A stretch of DNA of 64,000 nt from Anoplolepis gracilipes (GCF_047496725.1 NC_132983.1:7256501-7320500); one strand, 5' to 3'. Counted from the first letter of the stretch, positions 10,270 through 21,203 are shown. Notes: generated by a model from the sequence alone, not told the origin. A program made the numbers and translations.

Positions 10270-12060
10270 TTAAAAAAAAATATATACTTTTCCTTTCTTC
10301 TTCGTTATTTCTCTGTTTACTATATAGTTTAGAGTATAAATTGCGTCTGTTGTACCTCTGTCTTTTCTGAATCCAAACTGCCCCTCTTCCATTTTCTTCT
10401 TTGCTTTATTTTTCAATTTCTCATTTAACATATTTGTATATATTTTATACGCCGTGTCCATTAATGTCACTCCTCTGTAATTTTTAACGTTGTTCTTCTC
10501 CCCTTTCTTATATATCGGACTTATCACTCCTCTATTCCACTTCTCCGGTATCCCTCCTTCTTTCCATATTTTGCTTACTAGCTTCCAAAGTGCTTCTCCT
10601 ATCTCCACTGGCATTAATCTCCATGCTTCATTTTCTATTTCATTTTCTCCCGGTGTTTTTCTTTTCTTCAATTGTTCTATTAACTCATCTTTAGTTATTT
10701 CCATTTCCATTGCTTCTTTCCCTCTTTTTTCGTTTTTCTCTTTTTCTTCTTTCCTCTTTTCTTCTTCCCTTTCTTCCATTAACCACCTTTCCCTGGTTCC
10801 TCCTAGTAGCTCCATAAAGTGCCTGTTCCAATTTTCCATGTTTATGTTTTCATCTATTCTTTCTCTTTTCTTCCTGAATTTATTTATGTATCTCCAAGTC
10901 TCTTCTTCCGTTGTTATCGTTTTTATCTTTGCCTCTTCCTCCTTTTCATGTTCCTCTTTTTCCTTCTCACACCATGCTCTAAACTCTTTCCTCTTCCTTA
11001 CATACTCTTCCCTGTTTATTTTTCCTTTCTTCATTCTTTTTATTTCTTTCCTTAGTTCTCTTTTTTTCCTACTCCACTCCTTACTGTGCCATTCTCTTCT
11101 TCCTAGTTTCCACGGAATTATTTTCTTTTTTACCTTCATAATTGATGACTTCACCTTCTCTTCTAACTCTTTCCATATTTCTTCATTTTCTTCTTTCGTG
11201 CAGGTCCATCCTTCACAGTTATCATGATGGTGGTTCACCCCCTCTTCTGTCCATACACTTCTTTCTTTTTTTATTATGTCACTCTTCTTCCTTTTTTCTT
11301 TTTCCTTTCCAGTTCCACCTCTATTGGTACATGATCCGACTCCGTTCTATTCCCTTCTTTCACTGCTTTCACCTCCTCTGACGCTTTTTCATTTGCTACC
11401 ACGTAGTCAATGACTGACATTCCCATCTCTCCAATGTATGTTCATTCACCCTCTTTCTCATAACTTCCATTTAATATTATCCATCCTCTTTCTCCTATCT
11501 TGTCTATCATCACTCTCCCTTTTTTGTTTATTACTTTATCTTTTGATCTTCTTCCTTCCTCTTCTTTCTTTCCTTCTTTTCTTATCGGTCCTTCTTTATT
11601 TCCGGTTCTTGCGTTGAAATCTTCTCCTGTAATTAAATAGTCTTCCTCCTCTTCTTTTATTTCTTCCATTATGGCTTCCAATGTATTCTTAATGCTCTGG
11701 CTGTATAGCGTGATTATTCTTCACTTCTTATTATTGTACACAAAGCTAACTCGCATCGCTCTTTTATTCATTTCCTTTACATTTACATTCTTTATCTTCT
11801 TACTTATTGCCATTATTATTCCTCCTTTCGCTCTTCCCTTCTTGTTTTCTTTTTTTGCCTCTATACAGTGCCAATCATATTTACTTGATAACTTATTATT
11901 CATTCTCTTCCATACTTTCTCTTCTATCCATGTCTCCGTCAATCCTATTATTTCGAATTCTTCCAGATATTCCCATGTTTCTGCGCATTTGTTTGTTACT
12001 CCCGCTATGTTCTATAAGCATACTCTTATTCCGCTCTCCTTGTCCTCTTCTTCCTCCCCG
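10270..12060 (-). pseudogene. LINE ORF2 (endonuclease and partial reverse transcriptase)
   Basis: The endonuclease part has LTETWIEE-like TETWIEEKVW (11940), GGIIMAISKK and GEDFNARTGN (about 11620), where D replaces the usual spacing of GDFNA. Frameshifts lie near 11720 and 11440. The reverse transcriptase part is open from 11238 to 10273: TPGENEIENEAW, WNRGVISPIYKKG, NYRGVTLMDTAYKIY and GQFGFRKDRGTTDAI. It stops just before the first catalytic Asp would be reached. The catalytic YxDD region is missing from the copy. Confidence 0.75.
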
Positions 12061-12077
12061 TCTTGTTTCTTGAACCA

Positions 12078-12786
12078 TCATTCTTTTCTTCTGTCTTCAA
12101 CCAATTTTTCCTCTTTCTCGTTCCATTTGAACCACTTTTCTTCTAATCTTATTTTCTTGTATCCCACTTTTATATTTCTAACACCTTTCTCTCTCTCTCC
12201 TCTTGCTATCTCTCTCAATCTTTGCTGTATCTCTCTCTCTTTTCTTGTTAAGTCATCTTCTATTATTATGCCTTTTTCCAGATCTTTCTTCTTGCTCATT
12301 ACATTTCTTTTTTGTTCTTAACTCTCTAGTTCTGCTATCACTATGTTCTTATTTTTCTTCAGTGTTATCATATTCGTTCTCTTTACATTTATGTTTACAT
12401 TCATAACCTCTTTTACAAAATTTATTACTTTCTGTTCCAAATTTTCTTTTCTCCATTTCACTCCTCTTATAACTATTTTGTTCTTCCTATCTTCTTTTTC
12501 CTTTTTCTCATTAGTCCATTCTAATTTTTCAATTCTCTCCTCTAGCATTCTTCTCTGTTTTAACCACTCTTCTTTTTCCTTTCTTCTTTCCTTCTTCCCT
12601 TGATTTTTTTTCTTCCAGTATTTGTTCATTCATTCTTTCCATTTTCTCCTTCATCTCTTTCTTCAGCTCTATTTCCATTATAATTTTTTCTATTCCTCTC
12701 TTCCATACCTGTTCACTTCCTTCCATATATTTTTCTATTTCGTTTCCCTTCTGTTTGTTCTTGCTTCCCGCTGGTCTTCCTGCCAT
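12078..12786 (-). pseudogene. LINE ORF1 protein (coiled coil, RNA-binding), broken
   Basis: The start MAGRPAGSKNKQKGNE is at 12786. Long Lys/Glu-rich coiled coil follows, then KIVIRGVKWRKENLEQK, an RRM-like segment, in a second frame (12318-12629). A C-terminal domain in a third frame (12078-12299) has IIIEDDLTRKEREIQ and WFKWNEKEEKL. Two frameshifts separate them. Proteins of this type coat LINE RNA and act as nucleic-acid chaperones. Long plus-strand frames in the same region (Phe/Ser-rich) are shadows. Confidence 0.65.
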
Positions 12787-13206
12787 TGCCGCCCTCTATG
12801 TTTACTACGTTCTTTCGCCGTATCAACTTCTTTACTAAAGTCATTAGATAATATCTAGTGACTTTATTCTTTACCTTCTACTGCCGCCCTCTGTGCGTGC
12901 CTCTTCTAACTATTATCTTCCGCCCTCTGTGTGTGTCTCTTGCAACTACTATCTCTCTTGTCCCTCGCTCGTTGTTACACTCGCTTACTTAACCTCTCCT
13001 GCATTCATCTAATCTATTTCCTCCTCTATCGTCTTTTCTACTTCCTCCTACACCTTTCCTTCTTTTCACCGGCTTCCCTATCGCTACCTCTCTCTTATCC
13101 CTTCCTTTTTCTTTCGCCTATAATCTTTCATCTCTACTTTTCACCGGTTTTCACACTCTATCCGTAACCCGCTTGTGTGCGTTTTCACGATCCAACCGGA
13201 AGTCCC

Positions 13207-13651
13207 CATTTATTAGATATTTTACATAAAAATATAATAGGTTTAAGAAATATTGATTTAAAAATTTTATGTATTACATATATGGGTTTCAATTTTATAA
13301 AGTTGTCTGAATTATTACATATCAATACTGAAAAACAATACTTTGAAAATAATAATCAAAAAATATTTTATATGTTTGATGTACTACATTTACTAAAAGC
13401 TACTAGAAACAATTTATTACGACACAGTTATGTAGATGGTGACAAAGTTACATCATGGCAATACATAAATGATTTGTATAATGATGACAAAAATAAGCAA
13501 TATCGTATTGCACCTAAATTAACAGATGCACATATTAATCCTAATAATTTTCAAAGAATGAAAGTAAAATTTGCGATTCAGGTTTTAAGCGCCACTGTTT
13601 CAGCTGCTTTTAATACATATATAAGTTTAGGCATATTACCTGCCAATGCTT
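13207..13651 (+). pseudogene. P-like transposase, exon 4 part 2
   Basis: The frame resumes exactly after the LINE with the duplicated CATTTATTAGAT. It includes MFDVLHLLKATRNNLLRH, which contains the second catalytic Asp (FDVLHL) of P-type transposases, and LTDAHINPNNFQRMKV. It is interrupted after the codons for ANA(S) by element X. No stop occurs within this 445-base piece. Confidence 0.8.
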
Positions 13652-13958
13652 CCCACATAGCAAAAGTTAATCCGAGGTATGTCCATCGGATGTACTAGGG
13701 ATTTTCAGATATCCAAAGTTCATCCGTGTAAAACCCGAGGATGTATTTGGGATATACTGAGGATGCCAAAATGTCCGTTCATTAGATATCTGTATGAAAT
13801 CCAAAAATAGATATCCTTAGGATATTCTTATATAATAGATAATTATCCTAAGGATATCCTTAGGATAATTACGTAATAATAAAATTCGATTCCAATAATC
13901 CACTGGATGTTTCTAAATGCCTTTTTTGTTATCCTATAGGTTAATCAATATGCACTAA

Positions 13959-14936
13959 TAGTGAATTCGATTGGCTACATTAGTGCGCACTGAGTGCACA
14001 TAAAGGTACCCAGATAGCACAAAGTTCACTAAAAGTATTACTAAAACTGGGCATATTTTTGTTAAAGACATCTTTTAGTCGAAGCGTTTAGTCAATGGAA
14101 AGTTAATTTAAAGCTGTCTTATGACCCAAATTCAGTCGCTTATAAGCCTATCCATATGTTGACTAAAAGATGACTATTGTAGATATCTTTCAGTCGTCTT
14201 TATAGCTTCTTTTAGACGTCTTTTTAGTCATTTCTAATGTTTTTTTTGACGTCTTAATTATAGGTTATTCTTATAGGTTATATTTTATATTTTGTATCTC
14301 TTATTGGGATTACCAGAAATTAAATTGATAAAAAAAATATACTTTACATTTCATATTTAGTAGTACCTATTATTCTTTGTACTCTTTATATATTACATGT
14401 TATGAAAACTTGAATACGAGTATAGTCTGAGCACACCACATAGCGGCAAACAAAGGAACACGTATATTATAAAATAGATTTTTTTTGTCTTGTCGAAAAG
14501 ATGACTAAAAAGATGATCAAAAAGACATCTTTTCGTCGACTAAAATTAATTATGACTTTTAGAAGACATCTTTTAGATATCTTTCAAACAATGACTTTTT
14601 TGTGGGCAGAAAGATAGACATTTTAGACATTTTTAGCCTTGTCAGAAAGATGACTTAAAAAAGACATCTTCTCGTCATCTTTTAGTATTATGTGCTATCT
14701 GGGGTATTATCGCACACAATTTCACAATGATAAGTAATTATAAAAGTAAAATAATAAATAGTAAGAGCTATTATTTTATCAATATGTATATTCAACAACA
14801 ATAATAATAGCTTTTACTAAATAATTATGTTACTTTTATATAATTGCTTTTGTGTTATTGTAAAATTGTTGTGTGCGATAAACCTTTATATATGTATGCA
14901 TTCAGTGCGCACTAGTGCATCCAATCGAATTCGCTA
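13959..14936. mobile_element. Nested MITE with TAGTGAATTCGATTGG ends
   Basis: Left TAGTGAATTCGATTGG is answered by CCAATCGAATTCGCTA on the right; inside, AGTGCGCACTGAGTGCA pairs with TGCATTCAGTGCGCACT. The terminal repeat is about 45 bp with small differences. It is interrupted by the MITE at 14009-14703. Confidence 0.6.
14009..14703. mobile_element. Nested MITE with CCCAGATAGCAC ends, GTA duplication
   Basis: Termini CCCAGATAGCAC and GTGCTATCTGGG are perfect inverted repeats, flanked by GTA (14006-14008 and 14704-14706). The interior is full of repeated AAGACATCTTTTAGTCG-like motifs on both strands. Its ends resemble those of element X (CCCACATAGCA), so both may be moved by the same enzyme. 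Confidence 0.65.
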
Positions 14937-15216
14937 ATATATGTATAATAGCGGGTAAAGCATATTTTAAGTGTCTACCTAAAATATCTTGGAAAACATG
15001 CACATTATTCGACAAATATATCTGATAAAAGTTAATTGTTTCATTTTAAGTGAATATATATATATTAGGCATTTAAAATGAGTCACCAGATATAAAAGAA
15101 AAATGATCAGCTTAATAAAGATTCTAAAAATAAAAGTTGACAAAAAATAAAATATATTAAAATAAAATGTATTTTATTTTTTAATATAGATATAAAATAA
15201 AGTTGACAAATAAATA

Positions 15217-15760
15217 AGTAGTGTTATAGTGGGGATTCTAAGCCATGGAGCTCCGAGGGGAGATGCGGGGGCGGGGGTATCTGGGAGGCGCGAGGGGTCT
15301 GGTGTTATGGAAAGGGGGGGTGAAGGGTCCTACATATGTTCAAAAGTAGATGTTTATTTTGTGGTTGATTTTATAGCCGGGGGCATTTTAGAAGTCATAA
15401 AACTGTTTTTTTTCTAATTTTATGATCATTTTATGGTCATTATATCATTAGGATTTTAAGCGCTGACGTTCGGCAGCTTTGCACCCTCGCGGAAAATCTC
15501 CCATAAAACTGGAGCGAAACATCTTCCATAATTTTTAAGGAAAGAACTGCAAGGTGTTTATCTTTGTGGTTGATTTATAGCCGGGGGACATTTTAGAAGC
15601 CATAAAACTGTTTTTTTTCTAATTTTTATGATCATTTTATGACCATTAGGATATTATGGAAAAAGAGATTTTAATCGCCGGCGTTCGGCAGTTTTGCACC
15701 CTCGCGGAAAATCTCCCATAAAACTGGAGCGAAACATCTTCCATAATTTTTAAGGAAAGA
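15217..15760. repeat. Polinton B left terminal inverted repeat
   Basis: Matches 30905-31408 in inverse orientation. Contains a G-rich outer block (15250-15325) and internally repeated units GTGGTTGATTTATAGCCGGG and CTCGCGGAAAATCTCCCATA, each present twice. A further GATTTATAGCCGGGG copy lies at 17688. Confidence 0.85.
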
Positions 15761-15864
15761 ATGCAACGCATCAGCGCCAACATTTGGCTGCTCGAATTTG
15801 AGAATCTATCTCCGCGTTAAAACGTATTCAACAGTCGTCGAGTGTCCTTCGATTTAGTGCTAAA

Positions 15865-16303
15865 ATGAATATAGAAGCAGAAGATGTGATTGTCATCGAA
15901 GACAATGAAGACAATGAAGATGTGGTTATCATCGACGACAGCAATGAAGAAGTGGAAATAGTGATTGACTCTGATTATGAGAGTGACCCGGAAGATTATT
16001 TAAATGAGCAAGTAGTGCCGTTAGTGCGTGAAGACTTACGAAATATAACCGAACGGCAGGAAATGTGTAATATCATATTTTATTATGAAGTGAAAAAGTA
16101 CGACGATGACGAGGAAAATAGTGAAAAATTTTGTTTTGGTTGTTTTATTGAAGTTCAAAATTCATATACACAAAGGTAAAATTGTGTATAAACATGAAAC
16201 TGGACAATATATTCCTCACAGTTGGAACTCGTGCAATAACTGTGGACATTCACTGTGCCAAATAATAGCATGTAGTGTGTGCCGTTTTTGTGCACAGCAA
16301 TAA
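15865..16303 (+). pseudogene. E7-like acidic CXXC-X29-CXXC zinc protein, left copy, frameshifted
   Basis: From ATG 15865 the first 60 residues are strongly acidic (EDNEDNEDVVIIDDSNEE). Then come EMCNIIFYYE and CFGC. 88 bases, meaning 29 codons plus one extra base, separate this pair from CNNC, so a single-base frameshift near 16178 breaks a CXXC-X29-CXXC pattern. After CNNC: GHSLCQIIACSVCRFC and a stop at 16303. The intact homologue at the other end of the element (30290-30664) has the same layout. Acidic tract plus this exact Cys spacing is the architecture of papillomavirus E7 proteins. No LXCXE motif is seen. Homology to E7 is inference. Confidence 0.6.
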
Positions 16304-16860
16304 ATTTTTTGTAGACATTTGCTAGGACTAAGTGCTGTGAAAAATGGTGACCGAAAAACTATTGAATGCGGTGGTGCAGTTTCAACGAAATCGCGAACTT
16401 GGCATAAAAAATTCCTCAATCGTGATCTCCAAACTACAAACTTATATATGGACTAGTGAAAACAATAGACTAAGGGGAAAGCTTTGCAAGAATTGCTGTT
16501 TACCAGGCGGAAATCGGTAAGCATGTCCTGAGCAGTTGCAAGAAATCCATCGGGAAATCCGTCAACATATCGATAACATGTTGTATCTACAACATGTTAT
16601 TGATAATGATCTAGATTCTGATACTGATTCCGATCAGTAATTGTAAGTAATCCTTAATGTGTAAGTATTCTTTTTCAAATTATGAAAATATTAATAAATT
16701 TTTTTTCTGTTATGCAGGAGCCCTACCTGGACGCCATCACCACCGCCCGGTTATCCCATCCAGCGCCTCGCAGCAGCAGTCGCCGTCGTGCCGTACCGCT
16801 CGACCATCGTCATGCAATCTTTTATATATTTTTTTTTATATCTTTTTTTTTATTTTTAAA
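16304..16860 (+). other. Spliced-looking coding remnants after the left zinc protein
   Basis: One frame near 16460-16635 reads LRGKLCKNCCLPGGNR, then after a stop a helical acidic tail ending DNDLDSDTDSDQ. A GTAAGT donor (16643) and a TTATGCAG acceptor (16717) frame a possible short intron. The next block encodes Arg/Ser/Pro-rich sequence. It could be the worn second half of an early gene; I recognise no family. Confidence 0.3.
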
Positions 16861-17620
16861 TTCACATACACACACACACACACAGATTTTTGTAAATAAA
16901 CACACACACACACACACTTTTAAATAAAAAATTATATTAGGTTAAACACATATAATTGCTTGCTTGCGCTTCCTTCATCTATCCCATCCTTCTTCCTTCA
17001 TATATTAGATATAATTAGATAGATATAATTAGATATAATAACTTAATATTTAATATAAAAAAGAATTATAAAAAGAAAAAAAGAAAAAAAAGAAAAAAAT
17101 TATAAAAAGAAAAAAAGAAAAAAAAGAAAAAAATTATAAAAAGAAAAAAAGAAAAAAAAGAAAAAAATTATAAAAAGAAAAAAAGAAAAAAAAGAAAAAA
17201 ATTATAAAAAGAAAAAAAGAAAAAAAAGAAAAAAATTATAAAAAGAAAAAAAGAAAAAAAAAAAAATTATAAAAAGAAAAAAATTATAAAAAAGAAAAAA
17301 AAGAAAAAAGAAAAAAAGGAAAAAATTATAAAAAAAAAGAAAAAAGAAAAAAAGAAAAAAAAGAAAAAAAATTCTCTGTTTGCGTTCTCGCTCTCCTTTG
17401 CCTCGCGCTATCTCTTTCTTTCCTAGCGTTTATTCTCTCGCTTTCCTTCGCCTCGCTCTCTCACGATCCCTAAACCTTACGTTATTTCTAATGTAGCGCT
17501 ATCTCTTTCTTTCCTATCGCTTACTCTCTCGCTTTCCTTCGCCTCGCACTATCTAACTTTTAGGTGTTGGCTCTCTCTCTTTCATGGTCTCTTCGCTGGA
17601 GCTGGCATAAAGTTTAGAAT
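16861..17620. repeat. CA repeat, subterminal repeat copy 2, A/G satellite and CT-rich blocks
   Basis: CA runs (16866-16917) precede a copy of the 7123 repeat (16915-17045). Then seven or so copies of a 37-base unit AAAAATTATAAAAAGAAAAA (17060-17370) form a nearly pure purine strand. CT-rich copies of CTCGCTTTCCTTCGCCTCGC follow to about 17550. No gene is seen. Confidence 0.7.
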
Positions 17621-18149
17621 AGAAATTTTTGGTTGACACTGCGACGAACAGGTCGGGCCATTTTAAAGGTCCAAAAACGCATGATTGATTTATAGCCGGG
17701 GACTTCATAAAATTCACGTTAGCTTTTATTTTTTTCTGTAGGTATTCGTACTTGCTCTTATGCCATGCTCATCCCCTACTCTTTTTACCGAGACGTTACC
17801 TAGCTCTCGCTGGAGCTGGCATAAAGTATCTGACTGTTGATGAGTGAGCATATTTTGTTAAAACAAAAAAAATGTCGCAAATTGTTGCGTTTATGCATGC
17901 GATGTTTGAGACGGGATTCCGCCACCTACGGTTTCCGGAATGGATCGACCATCGCCGGCGCTCACTTTGAAGAGCGCGAAATCTGGCCCGCGCCCTATTC
18001 CAGGCGCTACTGGAGGTCCTGTTTGGAAATGTAAGTAGTTTTTATTATTATTTTTATACGCTTTTTTTTATTTATAATATATTTATAATATATTTATAAT
18101 ATATTTATATATTTTTTTATTAAATAAGTTAAAAACGGCAATAGAGAGC
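17621..18149. other. Terminal-repeat-like fragment and short exon-like ORF
   Basis: 17680-17725 repeats the GATTTATAGCCGGGGAC motif of the Polinton termini. 17837-18034 is open for 65 codons (ATYGFRNGSTIAGAHFEERE) and ends against a GTAAGT; it is GC-richer than its surroundings. I do not recognise it. AT repeats (TATTTATAATA) fill 18070-18125. Confidence 0.35.
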
Positions 18150-18467
18150 AAAAATTAAGTCGTGTTAAACGAGTTAGGTCTTAATTAAACAATCATATAA
18201 TAATTAAAACACAATAATAAGGTATATTATAGATAATATCAGAAATGACAATAATTATTACATATGTCGCATCTTCAATAATAAAATTACTATTAGCGGT
18301 GTTCTATATCGCATTATCATAACGCAAATCAATCCTCATATCAAAAATTACAAATGTTAAGAGAATCTTTATATCGCATTTACGTAATTCTACTCATACG
18401 AAGATATTAAACCGACAAATGTTAACAAGAAATTTCAATTCAATAATATAATTATTTGGATGCGTAC

Positions 18468-18498
18468 GTTTCGAGCTCAATCTTTGAGTCTTCATCAG
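18468..18498 (-). ncRNA. Possible hammerhead-ribozyme-like motif of the Penelope element
   Basis: On the minus strand CTGATGA (18498-18492) is followed by CTCAAAGATTGAG, which can form a short hairpin, then GAAAC (18472-18468). These are the two conserved hammerhead core boxes in the right order and distance. Penelope-like elements are known to carry such ribozymes. The stem II base is imperfect and stems I and III were not verified. Confidence 0.35.
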
Positions 18499-18591
18499 CG
18501 CAAAAATTAAATCACAAATATAAAAATTTTATAAATTAAAACGAGAATATTTACTAATGTGTTATGAGTATAAATGTAAAACGCTATTGCC

Positions 18592-18850
18592 TCAGTTGTA
18601 TGAACTAGGTAATGTGCTATCTGTGAATAATAGGGATTTATATGTGGCATTGGACATGTATCGGCAGTTCTTCCATCTAACTAATAGTTCCTTAAGATTA
18701 GAGATTAATTTATTTGTCGGATCTTTCTTCACTGTTGTGTATGTCGTTTCGTCTGTAAGTAAAGTTTCTACTTTGTTGATATAATCATTTTTGTCGAGGG
18801 CTACTGTCACGTTTCCTTTATCAGCTCTAGTAAGAATTACATTGTTATTG
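18592..18850 (-). pseudogene. Penelope-type reverse transcriptase fragment
   Basis: One frame from about 18850 down to 18592 covers RADKGN, the TVALDKNDYINK segment and YTTVKKDPTNKLI, and stops after PSSYN where the next conserved block (PKIHK-type) would begin. The rest of the enzyme is deleted. Frames further upstream (18900-19790) hold remnants of the N-terminal region. Confidence 0.65.
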
Positions 18851-19887
18851 TTTTTCAGAAATTGTATTGTAGCAAAATGTGTATTAATTAACTAATCATC
18901 TGCTTCATTTTTTGGGTATGTGTGAGAAGGAATAGTTTTTATGATGTCTCTAGAAGAACCCCTCATGTGTAATCTCTCATCTGTAGGAAGTTTGTTAATG
19001 CTATTCTCTACATTTTTTATGAGCTCAATCGTTAATGACATTTTTATTGGAAGAAGGAAGACTAAAATTACCTCTTAGCTGTAGAAACATTGGATATCGT
19101 GAAGTATAGGTGTTCCTGAAAGATTGATAAACCACCTATCTCTAATCTTATTTAAATTAGGGTGTATATTTTCATAAATTGTGGATTCAATGTGGACTTT
19201 CGTGGTATTATTTGTCATAGTATTGTTTTGAGTCTTATCATGCGAAGAAAGGATATACCCGGTTCGAGTTTTTTGACAAACATTGGTGAGATTGTGGTTA
19301 TAATAACAAAAATAACGTATGGGTTTAATAATGTCATTAGTCCTCTGTTTTGTCAACATAAATTTAAACTTATTATCAAATCTTTTTGTTTTTTTTTTTA
19401 AAATATGAAAATAACGGTCGACTCTGTTTATTGAAAAAATTATTACAAATATGTAGTGGTAAGGCCTCATATATTTTCACTGATATATGGAAGATATTAT
19501 CAAAGGATCTTCTTAGAAATGAATATGAATCTCTGAGTTCTATGCTTAATAACCTTTTAAAAAATAAGTTTCTCGCCCGATTGAAATTGTGTAATGATCT
19601 GTTATTATTAGAATTCAATTTGAATTTCGATAATAACTGTTCGATATGTGGTGGGAACACATTGTGAGATATACAATTCTTAAGGAATTTTACCTTGATT
19701 TTGTGTAATATAATGAGTCTTCGAAGTCTAATCCATGCCTTAAGTAATTTTACAGTGTTAAAGTTAAATCTATTAATAATAATTATTGTCATTTCTGATA
19801 TTATCTATAATATACCTTATTATTGTGTTTTAATTATTATATGATTGTTTAATTAAGACCTAACTTGTTTAACACGACTTAATTTTT

Positions 19888-20234
19888 GATATTGTTACAT
19901 AGTTTTTGAGCATACTTGTTATTCCCACGTTTCTATTCCGATCAATCTCCACACCATTGAGTTCGTATCGAATCTCGTCAAACATGAATGCTACGCAATT
20001 ATTTTGCAGTACCACATTAGATCCGTCAGTTGGATTGTTTATCTTCAATTCTCCCTCGATGTATAAGAAACACTCGTACGGCAATGTATACAGATCCTGT
20101 TGTTGTATGGGTATTCTTATCTCGTCACTGTGTCCGAACGTTGTGTTGGCGAATAAGTTGTATACGTGAGTCTCAATCTTGACGATGCGATCGTCAAAGA
20201 TCGGTTCGTCCGCGATGTTGAGAATGTCAGTCAT
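19888..20234 (-). pseudogene. Major capsid protein (double jelly roll), N-terminal fragment
   Basis: The start MTDILNIADEPIFDDRIVK is at 20234 and the frame is clean for 116 codons: EIRIPIQQQDLYTLPYE, FLYIEGELKI and VAFMFDEIRYELNGVEID, the N-terminal jelly-roll strands of the hexon-like capsid protein of arthropod Polintons. At 19888 it runs into the Penelope arm. The remaining several hundred residues are not found on the far side of the insertion, so the insertion came with a deletion. Without this gene the element cannot form capsids. Confidence 0.8.
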
Positions 20235-20237
20235 CGT

Positions 20238-20414
20238 TCAAATGTTTCTCACTGCGAATCCCAAAGATTGTAAAAACGCAACGTTTGATGCGTTCAATTT
20301 CTTTTTCTTAGTGCAAGATGATTGCATATTAGCAAATCTCGATGTTGTTGTTGTCGCGGGCGTCGTAAAAATTGTGTTGTCTCTCACGTCTTTCGATCCG
20401 TTTAACACGAGCAT
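20238..20414 (-). CDS. Small 58-aa protein between penton and major capsid genes
   Basis: An intact short frame from ATG 20414 to TGA 20238. It begins MLVLNGSKDVRDN, has a Thr-rich run, a basic TKKKKLNAS, and ends VAFLQSLGFAVRN. It ends three bases before the capsid ATG and starts six bases after the penton stop, so the spacing is that of a compact viral gene cluster. Function unknown. Confidence 0.5.
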   Translation of the reverse strand: MLVLNGSKDVRDNTIFTTPATTTTSRFANMQSSCTKKKKLNASNVAFLQSLGFAVRNI

Positions 20415-20420
20415 CACACG

Positions 20421-21168
20421 CTAATTTTGCCGCCGTCGTACATGCACTTTAATGGTGATCTCTTCTCCTCGAAAATTGAGTAATCGTCCTTCCTGATCAA
20501 TAATGCGTAACGTTAAATCAGTAATGCTCCGTACGATGATCGGTAGGTAAATGATGTGCGCCGGTGTTTCCGATATCTTATATCCTGGTGGTACCCTCGG
20601 TGAAAATTCATGTATCGTATGAACGAGTTTACCGTTGTTGTACGCACCCGCGGTGACATTTCATTCGACGCAGATAATGTTCACGTTGATAATGTTAATC
20701 GGCACGTCCGACTTGTACCATTTTCGCGGCTGCAGTATACGGTTCGAGAATCCTAGCAGTGATCCAATGTTGTTAGGCTTGCTAAAATTTATTCTGTAGG
20801 CGCATTTGATCTCGCTCCGCATCGTATTGTAATTAGCGCGGAGCACTATCGGCCATTCTCCATTCTCAAAGTCATCGTCGTCAGTTTGTTTTTATCACCA
20901 TCACGAACTGTGTGTTGCGAACGTTTTCGTGAAATTGTTTTTTTTCAAAAATTTATGTATCGCTTGCAGCTCGTACGATCCCTCGGGAATCGTAATTTCC
21001 GCATCGTCTTTGCCAAAGTAAAATTTATTATTCGAGGAATTCACGTTCGATATCGTATGATAACTCAAAATCCGCTAGACCAAGCTCGTATTCACCATCG
21101 CTTAAATCTACGTTGGGAAAGTAGTTTGCCGCGAGAACGCTGCTCTTTCCAGTCAGCGTGAATGTCAT
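20421..21168 (-). pseudogene. Penton (minor capsid, single jelly roll) protein, broken
   Basis: The start MTFTLTGKSSVLAAN is at 21168. A one-base loss near 21030 and a stop near 20905 break the N-terminal half. From 20846 the frame has INFSKPNNIGSLLGFSNRIL and SDVPINIINVNII, conserved in Polinton penton proteins. An in-frame TGA near 20660 is followed by the C-terminal half (HTIHEFSPRVPPGYKIS) to the stop at 20421. The family forms the pentameric vertices of the capsid. Confidence 0.75.
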
Positions 21169-21203
21169 AAACATGTTGACTAAACTGTTTAACGAATACT
21201 AAG

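Larger units (their letters stand above)
10262..13206 (-). mobile_element. Non-LTR retrotransposon (LINE) inside P-like exon 4
   Basis: Flanked by a perfect 12-bp target duplication CATTTATTAGAT (10250-10261 and 13207-13218). The 5' end is at 13206 and the 3' A-rich tail is against 10262. It encodes ORF1 (12078-12786) and part of ORF2 with endonuclease and the start of reverse transcriptase. The 3' end falls inside the reverse transcriptase domain. Clade is unresolved: the ORF1 is a coiled-coil/RRM type and the RT has NYRGVTLMDTAYKIY. Confidence 0.85.
18150..19887 (-). mobile_element. Penelope-like element, truncated, with inverted flanks
   Basis: Two inverted arms of about 110 bp (18150-18262 and 19776-19887) bracket minus-strand coding. 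That coding has RADKGNVTVALDKNDYINK, DPTNKLISNLKELL and PSSYN followed by a stop. ADKGN-VT and the DPT segment are hallmarks of the N-terminal reverse transcriptase region of Penelope-like elements. Upstream frames (19376-19792, 19075-19470) hold its N-terminal extension with frameshifts. The catalytic RT core and GIY-YIG domain are missing. It sits exactly at the break in the Polinton major capsid gene. Confidence 0.7.

Noticed and set aside
10490..12858. Long plus-strand Phe/Ser/Leu-rich frames
   Set aside because: Antisense shadows of the Lys/Glu-rich LINE ORFs; A-rich coding on the minus strand gives T-rich, stop-poor frames on the plus strand.
16657..16927. 80-81-aa frames over the CA repeat
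   Set aside because: The ends are simple-sequence translations; only the Arg/Ser block near 16740-16800 may be an exon, noted separately.
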